Assembly (NCBI RefSeq): GCF_000208865.1
Contig: NC_018395.1
Location: 5,504,839 to 5,568,838, forward strand
Source of the DNA: Neospora caninum Liverpool
Lineage: Eukaryota > Apicomplexa > Conoidasida > Eucoccidiorida > Sarcocystidae
Length of the DNA: 64,000 nt
Direction: 5' to 3'
In this document: one piece after another, positions 54,001-64,000 of the stretch
Position numbering within the stretch: position 1 is the first letter of the stretch
Layout of the letters: every line of letters begins with the position of its first letter
Position numbers and translations under genes: made by a program
The notes under the pieces: generated by a model
The model's database searches: none
What the model was told of the DNA's origin: nothing
What the model saw: only the letters and a program-made list of their open reading frames with translations

Positions 54001-56524
54001 GATTTTCTCCTCAGTCGCGGGTCAGAATGCGTCGCTGTCCTCCCAGTCTTTCCCCCCGCAAATCGAGTGTCCAGATCCGCCTCCCTCCATCAAAAGACAC
54101 GTAGATGTATATATATATATATATATGTTTACGTGTATACTGGGAGTATAAATACATCGTATTTTTGTTGCGGCAACACGTGCACGACTAGGAGCTCTCG
54201 TCGCGATGCTGGAGACGTGACACGGCGAAAATCGCCTCCGCTCCATCGTACTCTGGCGCGCATGAAATCGGCTTCGACGTATATGTATGCATATGCATAT
54301 ATGAGGGTAGACGCATGGCTGTGTCGATGTGGATGCGTGTGAATCAGAAGCGGGAGACGGGGAAGAGAGGCTCGGTCTGAGTTTTGCTGTTCCGATTCGC
54401 CACGCATCAGCTTCGCCTCGTTCCGTGCGTGTTTTCGCTCGTCAGGAACGGGATCGTGGCCATGTGCGGATCGACCGAGGTGATGATGCGGATGTCCAGC
54501 GTGATCGAGAGCCTTGTGAAAGGCGAGCTCATTCAGGCTCTCAGCGATCCCAGGCAAAACTTAGGTGAGGAATAAAGACGAGCGCGACGCTCCCCTTATA
54601 GGCGGAGCCCGAAACGACCCAGACAGGAAGCACGAAAGATGCTCGGCTGCGCAGTCTCGGGCGAACAGGAAAGTGGGAAAGGCGCGATGCTGTCCCCACG
54701 CGACGCAGGACGCGGGCCAGCTGAGAGCGCGGAGGCCGAGGAGGCAGAGATGCAGAGACGTCTCGTCCGCGCACGCGAAATTCCGGAAGAAAGTGAAAGA
54801 CAGGGGGAAAGGCGCTGTCCAACCGGCGAGACAGAAGACACGTTTGCATCTCTTTAGCGACGAGGAAGAAAGGCGATGGCGAGGGTGACGAAACGGAAAA
54901 CCACGCATTTGGAAACGCAGCTGCTGGGAACGTCTGTTTCTCACCGTTTCTCTTCAGAAAACGCACTGCGGATGTACCTCACCAAGACCTACCACAAGAC
55001 AGCGTCGCTTATCGCGGAAAGCTGTGCATGTCTTGCAATCCTAAGTAAGACTTCTTGAGAGGCAAGACCATAAACGTTTATCCAATCAAGTTGGGTCCGT
55101 CTTTCACGCTGAGACGTGGGCCATTCCTGCTGTGCTCTATCAAGCGCAAGCGTGCCTACCGACACAGAAACATAGACTCATTCTGAATCTTCAAATATAT
55201 ATATATATATATTTATAGGCCAAGGCATCTCTATGTGTATTGACGGTGCGGTCTCGCCAGGAAGAGGTGCGTACATGGATAATGAGGTGTAAATCTACCT
55301 ACGAGTTTTATGCATGTTTCATCTGCGTGTCGTTCTAGGCCTTGCTGTGCAAAGCAATGTGTATGTGCACCCGTGACAAATTTCGCTGGGTCACAAAGAG
55401 CCCTGTCGATGCTCCGTTTTTTTCCCGTTGACGTTTCTGTGCATGCAGATCCCTTGTTCCCCTGTTTCCTTGTGTGTTTCCCTCCTCTGCCTTGCCGTAG
55501 CCTGTTCGGTGGCAGTTGGTGTGGCGCTAGCCTGCCTCAGCGGCGGCACCTAGCCGTGGCGCCTGTGTTGCGTCTACTTTTGTCTTCGTTTCTCCGCTTC
55601 CCGGGCTCCACTCTCTCCCCGCCAGAGGCGCTCTCTTGAGACTCGCTGCTCTAGAGTCGTGTTCTCTTGGTTCTGTCTCTGAAACGTTCTCTTTCTGCTC
55701 AGTGGGGCTGCCCTCGCGCTGGGTCAGTTGGAGTGCCGACTTTGGAGCATGCGTCGGGATGGCTTTCCAGCTATACGACGACGAGCTAGACTTCACTGCG
55801 TCTTCTGCGAACCTAGGCAAGCCTACCCTCAGCGATTTGCGATCGGTGAGTCTGAGTCGTGAGTTTCGGGCGGGAAGAAGCAAATCACGCGAACCTCCCT
55901 GCTGCCCATTTGCCTCTGCATCCTTTGACCGGTTCTTGTGTTTCCGGGAGATGCGTCTCGCTCCGTCAGTCGTCACGTCGCCAAGAGGGGAGTTGGAGGT
56001 AGTGTTCTCTGCTTTTGCCGGTGTAGTTGGGGATTCCAGCTTTTTGAGCGTGATGAAGCAACCGCCGCCGACGCCGTGCGAATTTGTGGGACTGAACCCC
56101 GGACGTGCATAAGGATTTTCCTTTCGGCATGCACGCTTGATCTCTCCTTTTCTGTCCTCGCCGTCTTGCGCGCCTGCAGGGGGTCATCACAGCTCCACTG
56201 CTGATGGCAGCTCTGGAGGAGGAAACTGGCGGTATTCCGGGAGAGCGCGGAGCACGAGCGATTCTGGAGAGACGGGCCGACGGAGACGGCGACGTCGAAA
56301 AGGCCATAAATCTGATTTTTGCCGGTGACGCCATGCCCCGTGCTCAGCTGCTGGCGCGGCTGTATGTACACCGCGCCACTGAGTTGCTCGAGGAGTTGGT
56401 CGCGGAAATCACGCCTTCGCTTGCGCGCTTGGAGGGCAATGCTGCTGCGCCGGCAGCCATTCCTGACGCCTGCCGAGCTCTCGCCGCTCTCCTTCAGGCC
56501 ACTCTCCAGCGACGCTCCGGCTGA
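51026..56524 (+). CDS. COQ1: Long-chain all-trans polyprenyl diphosphate synthase (680 aa)
   Basis: Nine exons join in phase: 51026-51741, 52046-52178, 52563-52641, 53129-53432, 53904-54020, 54446-54564, 54958-55044, 55703-55845 and 56180-56524. The enzyme extends allylic diphosphates with isopentenyl diphosphate to make the ubiquinone side chain, normally in mitochondria. Visible motifs are GKRFRP (329-334), the first Asp-rich motif DDVID (415-419) followed by GAETRRGQPATH, GDFLLSR, LVKGELIQ, KTYHKTASLIAES, the second motif DDELD (544-548), and LGKPTLSDLR. Ala five residues before the first motif is typical of long-chain products. The first 280 residues are Ser/Arg/Ala-rich. The extreme N-terminus (MSLFTRHFAWPSGRLRRIPS) suits a mitochondrial targeting peptide. 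The ATG at 51026 is the first in its frame. A heteromeric partner was not found. Confidence 0.93.
54107..54127. repeat. TA dinucleotide microsatellite
   Basis: About ten AT units in intron 5 of the COQ1 gene. A shorter tract lies at 55195-55212 in intron 7. Confidence 0.88.
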
Positions 56525-59500
56525 GGAAACAGAGAACGGTGCACACGAGAACCGTTCCATACGGGCACGTGAAGCGCAGCGCTAGAACGGTCCGAGCGCC
56601 GCACTCAAGCGCTCAAATTCCCGAGAGAGACAGGCGAGCCCAGCACTCTCCGCGATCGAAGCCGCGACTGAGATTCGTCGCAAGTACGGGAGAAGGGAGC
56701 GAAGCTTTCTCTCTTGCCAATTTGAAGGCGAGAGAGGGGCCATAATGAAGCTGTGATGGCTTTGAAAGCCGCTGCTGGTGTTTATACAAAAGGAATGTTT
56801 GCCGACAAACCTGGAGCGTGCGCCCAAATGTCTCGTGTCTTAACGGCCAATCGCATGACACACTCTCGCAAACAGGGCGACATGTATTCTGCAGCGCGGT
56901 TTGTGTGTCCATCGCTGGACGTGTCCCGGCTGGTGTGTGTTCCCCGAGCGCCTTCTCTCGGTCTGACCTTTGTGAGTTGTCTACGCATTTTTTGTTTTCC
57001 GCTCGGCGTTTTTGTCGGTTCGGCCGTTCACAAACCTAAAAGGCTGCGTCTGCCGACGCAGCGCTGGGGGAGGTCGTTGGCCACTGTATATACAGGCAGC
57101 GACCGTGTACCTCGCTTCCTTTTTTGGCGCGTCCCCCTCGTGCCTCGTAGCTCCACAGGCAGTATCAACGAGCGAGGACACGCCGGCCGGTTGGCCTGCA
57201 CTCACACGCTCCACATTCAACACTCGATACGTGTGTGCAGCCAGCGAGACCGCGAACCGAGTCGTTTCGATGCGTACGTCTTCCGTCGAAACTGGGAGAG
57301 TGCGGTCTGAAATTGCCGCTCACAGGTGATGCCTGCAGAACTTTACGGCGCCAGCTCTGCGGCGCAGAGCACCGACTCTGGCAGGGAGTCAGCGTTTACC
57401 TCTTCCCAGAGCCGCGCATCCGCAGCCACTCTGAGTTCAATACAGCTGCGTGAGCACGCAGTCGCGAGAAGGTTTCCTGCGGGCGCGGGACACGCCCGCT
57501 TTTGGGTCCGTATAAAACACGCGCCGTCACAGCCCACCGGCAGAGATCCACGACCTGCGTCCCCACTACTCGGAAGTAGCTGGAAACCCGTTTTCACAGG
57601 CGAGCTCTTGGACCCTCTGCTTCGCGGCTACGCTGACGGTGACCCAAGGCGGCGCTCCACAGTTTCCTCCACCGTATATGCGTGTCCCGTCTCTCGCGTT
57701 TGGACGCGGAACACCTGTCTTTCTCGACCGATTGTTGCGCTACCGGCAGTGTTTTTACAGTCGACACATTCTGCGAATCCATCGTACCGCGACGCAGGGC
57801 CACAAGCAAAGGAGCGACGATTTCTCTCTGTACGCACTCAGTCTGAAGGGGAAGAGGAGCGATTGGCGCCTCGGACGCGTGAGCGCACATACGAGAAGAA
57901 TACGCGTTGAACTGGCGTGAAGACGGACCACAGTTGCGAAACATGTTGAAGACAGAAATGGTTCGGTTGTTCGTGGACTGAACGAAGAGGAAAAAACATG
58001 TACGCCAGTGTGTGGTATTTGTACATCATTACCTTCGCGTCACACTCTGCGAGACACGCGACTCTTCACGTTCGAAAAAAAACGGGGCGACCTCATTTTC
58101 ATCCGCTGCTTCCCTTACCTGTCTCCTTGCCATCCCAAACGATGCTTGATGTATTCCTCTGCACATGCGTGACTCTCACGAGGGGACAGCCCACACAGGA
58201 GGCGGCGCAAGCGGTGTGCCGCCGGAACGCTGCTGTCTTGACCTGCAGGTGATGAAGGTTTGCGTTAGGAACGAGCTGTCCAGTTTAAGTTGTCGCTAGC
58301 GTGTCGCCTCCACGAAGGCCATTCCTCAAAAAAAAAAGAAATCGAAACTTCATTTTCCTTTGCCCGCGTTATCACACAGGGTTGACCGCAGGATGTGGTT
58401 TATCGGCAGCGAAGACGGAAGGCGCAAACATGAATCACTGCCCGGCCCGTCATCTTGCCCTCGGCGCCTCTCGTGAACGCGAGGCGACATCGAGCAGATA
58501 CTTCATGGAGTTCAAGCACGCAAGGAGTCAACACACACAAAGAGATTCGAGCACTTCTCCCCTCACTTCTTCCTGAAACGCCTCCCAAGAAACTGAGACA
58601 CGGTGCCGATTTATACATTCACCGACATGGATGTACGCGTTATTATGTACACATTCACATGGAATGCACGGTGCCGAGTCACTGTCGTGGGGTGACAAGA
58701 CATGCCCACCCGCGCTCGTGTCTGCCACACCCGTTCCCTTCACTCTCACTGTCGGTACACGCTCCTCTCTCTGCGCTTGCCTCACCCCCCCCCCCCCACC
58801 GCGCCAAAACGACAAACAGAAATTCCAAACGAAAGGCTACGTAGACCACTCCGCACAGAAGAACCTGCATCTGTTCATTGCATCCCCCCGTATCTTCCGG
58901 CCTTCACCTTGCTCACGCGCGCGACAAGCGAACGCGCGAGAGAACATCGCGTAAAAGAGACACGATTTGGAGGGGCGGGGCTAAAACCTTCATGCGTTCA
59001 TGCCCGCAGCTGCCACTGTCTTTCCACCAAACACCGATTCGAGTTCACTCTCCTTCGCACGCTTCTGCAACTTTTCGCATCCTTCCACGGCCCTCTCGCA
59101 CCTGGACGTAAACGCTATAAAGAGCTAGATTTCTCTTCTCCGTGCCCCCTTTTTCCTTCTCGTCCACGTCGCCCCTCCGCCTGCCACCACCTGGCGCTTC
59201 GGATTCGGCTTCTGTCCCGCCTTCTGTGCTGCGTCCCTCGCTTCACTTCCTCCGCTCTTCTTGTGCTTGGCGCACCGTGCGCGGAGAGTCTGTGCGCAGG
59301 TGACGAAGGGCTCTTCCGACTTTTCGCACTCCAAGCGAGGGAGAAACATAGCTAAAACCGTGGAACAACGCGATACAAGACAGTCGAGAGGGACTGGGTC
59401 AGCGAGAATGTGCATCCAATGTCGCTCGAGAGACGAGGATCGTGCCCTCACGCGAGACGTCTCTCCCTTGTTCTTTTTCAACTACTTTCGTCTACGTTCT

Positions 59501-62500
59501 GCTCATTATCACCACACGCTCCTCTAATGAGACGAAACAGACACTAATGCGAGACGACGCGCCTCGCGACAACTGATGAACAGCTGTGTGCGACGACACC
59601 CACGTCGAATCTGATCCACCGCTGGTGCGCGTACCTGTACGCATTCAACGCTCAATGCAACTCCAGAACCAATGGTGGAGGCAACGTCACCACGGTTTCC
59701 CTCGTTTGTCGTCTTCAGCTCCCCTCACTCTCATCGCCCAGCTACAGAAGCTAGAAAACCGACACCAGCGCAGGTAGAAAAAACAAGCAGCTGGCCTCTT
59801 CAACAGAACCCGTACCAGGCGACAGGTGGCATAGGATTTGCCGAAACGAGGTATATATACAAGAGTACGCAACAGGTGCGTCTGTGTGTGTGCGCGTCAA
59901 CACCTTGCGATAACCGGCTTCCGGGAGAGGGCGCGACGACACCGCGTTGCGTGCCTATCCCCGGTGAAGCTCCCGAAACCCGGAAAATTTCGCCCATTCC
60001 ATCTAGACTGCGGTGAACTGACAAATGTCCTGACCGCTGTGGAGTGCGATGGGGGAAGTTTCCCCCTTTCTCCCATCGGGCTCAAAATCCCACACTCCCT
60101 CCCGTTACCTCATCCAACGACTACCTGTTTCCCTGGCGTACCTCGCTCAGTCGGCACACGCACGCGGAAATCCGCGGGCGTTGGAGGGGACACTGGACGC
60201 GATGTATTCACGAATGCCGAGCACCCGCCAAACGCCACACGCTCTCGCACCTCTCTGCAAAAACTCTCGAAGTCTTCACAGCCTTTCTTTCCAGACTGGA
60301 AAGGGTCCTGAAGAATGGCAAGGCTGCTGATGAGCGCTCGTGTGTTCGCAGCACACCCTTGGCCAAAAAAGATACCGGAAAAAACTGCGGAAAAAAAACG
60401 TCCCAAGGGGACCCAAACCAAACCCCGCCTAACCTCGCCGATCCCCCTCCATTCATAGATGGGCCAAGTGCCGTAATGCGCATGGAGATGCAGCACAAGA
60501 AGCCTCACCTCTTCACGTGCAAGAAACACGGCGCCCTTTGCAGTCCCCTCCCGGCACCCTCCCCTCCCGTGTTGTGCATGCATTGCTAGCCCCGTCCTCG
60601 GTCGTCTGAAAAGGTTCGCTCACACACACGGTGACTCACGAAGGCGGAGTGGCGACGATCGACAGACACCCGCGTAAAGATGCAGAGCCACGATCGTTCA
60701 AGGCTCTCATCCCGAAGTCGCCCCGACACCAAAAGCTTGAACCGCGTGGCACAACCGCCAATGGTACCTCCATCGCCCACTCTCGCACGCCTTTCAACTG
60801 ACAACGCGCACATGGAAATCCGTGAACCCGAAAGGCGCGCCCGGAAAGCGAGAGCCACACTAAAGCACAGTCACGCTCGCGTCAGTCCGTGTGTCTTCAT
60901 TTCCCTTTCCCTCCCACGACGAGGCTTCCTGAAGGGACGAGCTCCCCCCGTCTGAGAGCCGTTTTCTCCCTTCCCCTTTCCTGGTTACGACCATGGGAGA
61001 CGACGAAGCTGTGAACAACCACTGTGAAAAAAATACCCAGCCTAGCGGGCTGCGTCTGACGCGCGAGACGAATTGAGGCTGCTCCAAGCCGCGCCTCTCG
61101 CCTCCCGCCAAACGCGACACGCGTGCAACAACCTGCAGCGCGTTTACATCGCTTCTTAGCACACAAACACGCATGAAAACGCGACACGATTTCCGCCCGC
61201 GACACACGTCCCCCTGTGTAACGTCGCAAGCCGGTCCCCCCTGGCACACGACAGGCCTCTTTCCTGTCTCCTTCAGAGCGACGTACGCGCGAGCCTCACG
61301 AGACACACAAGACCCAACAGCCAACAAAGAACGCACTATTCCTGCGCCACGACGTGCTTTTTGATTCCGCTGCTGTCGTCGCTCATGTGGGTCGGGTTCC
61401 AGTCCCCGGAAACGCCTCTCTCTCGACGAAGCTCGGCGCGACCGGCGGGGAGAGACGACGTTTGTGCAGAAGCGGCTCACGTGGATGACATCGCGGGATC
61501 TCAACCGCCCCACAAACGACGCAAAGGAGCGAAGAGCAGCACGGCTCACTCAGTCCCCTCCTTTCGCCCAACAAGTGCGGCAGAGAGGTGCGACTGGACG
61601 AAGCCGCGCGTCCACGGCGCCAGCTGGGACAACGACCGACACAGAGAGACGCGAAAGAGCGGTCAAAAAGATTCATCAGGCCCATCAAAACCTCGTCCTA
61701 CCTGCCTTGCCCTCGAGATGTCTTTTCGATGTGCGCCGACCCCTAAAAAACACGCGCAACGCGGGAACTCGCACGAGGATCTTCGGCCACTTGAGCCACA
61801 CGAAACACTACGTGGCGCAGTCTCGGTTTCTCTCTCTGCGCAGAGCTGCTCTCCAATATGCTCAACAGAAACGGTGCAAAAGAAACATCAGTGACACACC
61901 ATGCCATAAAGAACACGGAAAGGGACACGCGTGCGGAACGAACAGTACCTGACCTCGCTTGTGCCGTTCAGCACACGCATCTCAAGATGCATGGACGTTC
62001 TGCACGATAACTGAACAGGCACCTGAACCTCACTGCATCATCTCCCTCAAACGGACATGCCGACGAGCCCACATGGCTCTCAGCGATGAGTCCTCGGTTT
62101 AAAAAAACGGAATTCAACACAACTCTGCAGTCAAGCGCCGGACGCCTTCTCTCGGCCCACCCCAACGATAAGCCATTCCCCAGATTGACGAACAGAACCC
62201 GCTTCTCGTGTGCACACAGGCACATCCCCGCTGCAGGCCCTGCGTCACCGCCACACGACACGCACCGAAAAAACGTCGACGTTCTTCTGCCGGGAAGAAT
62301 ATTCCACTGTCCACTGAGGTACGCGCATCGATCTGTTCACAAAACTCCACCTCCCCCCACGCCGCTCTGTGCTATGCCACCCTGTACTGTCTAGAACGAC
62401 GAGGATCTCTGATCGTTTTGAGTTCCTCGGAAAATCGCATCGCGCGGAAACGAGCACGCCGTGCACGGAAGAACGGGGAGTCGCCGATCACTGCCGACAC

Positions 62501-62831
62501 GCAACACCCAGCGATGAAAATGGCTTCAAACCCACATGTGTTCCCGCGTTTGCTGACTCTCCCACGGGCTCCAAAGCTGGATACGAGGACTGAATCAGAT
62601 ACGGGTTCCTGGAGTCTGCTTCGAAACATTCTTCGCCGTCGCGTGGCCAACCGCCCTCTCGCATCAGTCGACAGGATTGGCTGGGGGGCCCTCGCCTACG
62701 AGCTAAATGCCGCGTTTCCCCCGCTGTCCCCCTACTCTCGATCCCCCCTCCTTTCGGTCCACTCTTCGCCACAGGTCCTCGACATTCCTGCCGTCCTCGC
62801 GTGCGCACCAGGGAGTCCGCCTTCGTCCCTG
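56525..62831. other. Gene-poor tract, possibly 3'UTR or introns of the leftward zinc-finger gene
   Basis: No family motif was found in any frame, and open frames are short. From about 57.3 kb the + strand is rich in A and C (CACAC, ACGCG, GAAAC), the reverse of the T/C-rich bias seen in introns of + strand genes. That suggests transcription leftward, perhaps as a long 3' region of the zinc-finger gene or a non-coding RNA. The first kilobase or so should be COQ1 3'UTR. A homopolymer C run lies near 58788-58800. Confidence 0.45.
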
Positions 62832-62892
62832 TCATCTTTCATGGGTAACGCTCTCGCCTTCGTCTTTGTCACCTGTCATGGGGAAGGCTCTC
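62819..62892. repeat. Imperfect 37-bp tandem duplication
   Basis: Two adjacent copies (62819-62855 and 62856-62892), both starting GCCTTCGTC and ending in GCTCTC, differ at several positions. They overlap the 3' end of the zinc-finger open frame. As 37 is not a multiple of 3, the duplication shifts the frame between copies. Confidence 0.8.
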
Positions 62893-64000
62893 GCTTCTGC
62901 CTCGTCGTCCTCTTCTCCCTTAAGAACTCGGCCTACCACGTTTAGTGTAGGCGTCGTCACACACAACTGCTTGAGGTCTCCGAAAGACACGTCGGCGTGG
63001 AGGCGGAGACAGAGACATTTCCACTGAAGCATGCAGCTGCGATGGTCTCGGGAATGCTCGTGACTCCGCAGAACCTCAGCGATGCCTTTCCATCTCCGAA
63101 AGCCCGTTGTCACGACGCTCTTGGACAACTGGGAAAACAATTTGCAGCAGAAGCAGTAGACCGCATCGCGCGTTCGCGAATAGACCAGCCAGCTTCTCCA
63201 GAGCTTTTCTCCCGACGGCAACGTGCGCCAGTAGTGCTGGCGACCGAACCGTCTCTGTGTGGCATCGCGCGGGTAGGGGAAGTCGACGAGTTGAACTGGA
63301 CCCTTCTTCACCAGTCGCCAGCGGAGTTCTTCGGTAATCTGCGCAGGCCACAAGGCTAGGTCCCCCAGATCTTCGTCGTCCTCGTGAGACGTCGAGGGAG
63401 CACACAAGGCGGGGACTGCTGGCGAGGCCACGTCATGGACGAGCTCTTCCCGCGACGCGTGTGTGCACGCGCACCGGGCGACGAGCCGGGGAGAGCTGTG
63501 AGGCGACGACGGACCACTCGGCGCGGCTCCATGCCGCGGCATTCTCGGCGGGGAAGACGGAGTCATTGAAGACGTCACGCTCGACGCGTCGTCCGAGACC
63601 GGCGATAGGAGAAAGGAAGATGGCGAATAATACCCTCCAGCGCTCCCCTCTCCTCTCAAACTCGAACAACAACTCGAGTGGCGCGTGCTGCAGCACGGAG
63701 ACAGGCAATTTGCCACGCGGTCCGGGCCCACAGCCCCCGCAAGCGATCCAATCGTCACAGCGGACGATGAAGGCAACGGCTTCTGCGCAGAGCATGCATC
63801 TTCTTTGGTTCTCACACGTCGGCCAGACAGCCCTTCCCCTTCAAACGCCGCACAAGTCAGCAGGTGGTTCATTGCGACTTCTTCGCCCTCACCGCCACTC
63901 GCTGTTGAGCCTCCGCGCGTGTGCCAGGCCGCTTCAACTGTCTCGGCTCCGTCGCGACTTTCAAAGTCGTCGACGGCTTCGACGCGTCCCACACTGCTCC
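62832..64000 (-). CDS. TTF-type zinc-finger protein, hAT-transposase related, 5'-truncated by the window
   Basis: The frame is open from the window edge (no ATG seen; the gene starts beyond 64000) to a stop at 62832. The first 220 residues or so are Ser/Cys/Pro-rich and disordered. Then comes a compact domain (about 63000-63320) with FPYPRDATQRRFGRQHYWRT, YSRTRDAVYCFCCKLF, TTGFRRWKG and HEHSRDH. The C-x2-C and H-x5-H pattern with the TGF.RW linker is the TTF-type zinc finger found at the N-terminus of hAT-family transposases and ZMYM1-like proteins. No DUF4371 or hAT dimerisation region follows. This may be a domesticated DNA-binding module or a degraded element. A GTAGGC donor near 62939 could lead to exons I did not find, in which case the C-terminus given here is wrong. 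Confidence 0.7.
   Translation of the reverse strand, partial: SSVGRVEAVDDFESRDGAETVEAAWHTRGGSTASGGEGEEVAMNHLLTCAAFEGEGLSGRRVRTKEDACSAQKPLPSSSAVTIGSLAGAVGPDRVANCLSPCCSTRHSSCCSSLRGEGSAGGYYSPSSFLLSPVSDDASSVTSSMTPSSPPRMPRHGAAPSGPSSPHSSPRLVARCACTHASREELVHDVASPAVPALCAPSTSHEDDEDLGDLALWPAQITEELRWRLVKKGPVQLVDFPYPRDATQRRFGRQHYWRTLPSGEKLWRSWLVYSRTRDAVYCFCCKLFSQLSKSVVTTGFRRWKGIAEVLRSHEHSRDHRSCMLQWKCLCLRLHADVSFGDLKQLCVTTPTLNVVGRVLKGEEDDEAEARAFPMTGDKDEGESVTHER

Noticed and set aside
57326..57910. 194-codon plus frame as a gene
   Set aside because: No recognisable motif, and it sits in a tract whose composition suggests leftward transcription.

Overview
This is eukaryotic nuclear DNA from a coccidian apicomplexan, most likely Toxoplasma gondii or a close relative. 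The genes are intron-rich, with GT-AG introns of about 200 to 1,400 bp. Introns and spacers carry many TA microsatellites. Proteins have long Ser/Ala/Pro/Arg-rich insertions, and the window holds a myosin essential light chain of the coccidian glideosome type. Gene models were built by hand by finding family motifs and joining exons with compatible splice phases; five models close in frame from ATG to stop.

Layout, left to right. (1) About 0.3-5.9 kb, + strand: the 3' part of a biotin-dependent carboxylase, ending in a biotinyl domain with the AMKM motif. (2) 8.5-13.9 kb, +: a ten-exon 14-3-3 gene of 248 residues with its phosphopeptide-binding residues intact. (3) 15.5-22.9 kb, -: a thirteen-exon adaptor mu subunit (AP-3 type), 538 residues. 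(4) A head-to-head spacer of about 5 kb. (5) 28.2-39.2 kb, +: a twelve-exon, roughly 2,277-residue EF-hand serine/threonine phosphatase with very long disordered flanks. (6) 41.2-42.2 kb, -: a single-exon membrane-anchored protein with a charged tail. (7) 43.5-44.5 kb: a 48-bp minisatellite of 20.7 copies, open in three reading frames. (8) 46.1-47.3 kb, -: a two-exon essential light chain, 134 residues. (9) 51.0-56.5 kb, +: a nine-exon long-chain polyprenyl diphosphate synthase (COQ1 type), 680 residues. (10) 56.5-62.8 kb: a gene-poor tract. (11) 62.8 kb to the window edge, -: a TTF-type zinc-finger protein related to hAT transposase N-termini, cut by the window edge.

This is not an operon. 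The genes serve carbon metabolism (carboxylase), phospho-signalling (14-3-3, phosphatase), endosomal sorting (AP-3 mu), motility (light chain) and ubiquinone side-chain synthesis (COQ1). The least conventional loci are the TTF zinc-finger gene, the three-frame-open minisatellite, and the phosphatase, which has a Cys in place of the second Gly of its HGG motif.
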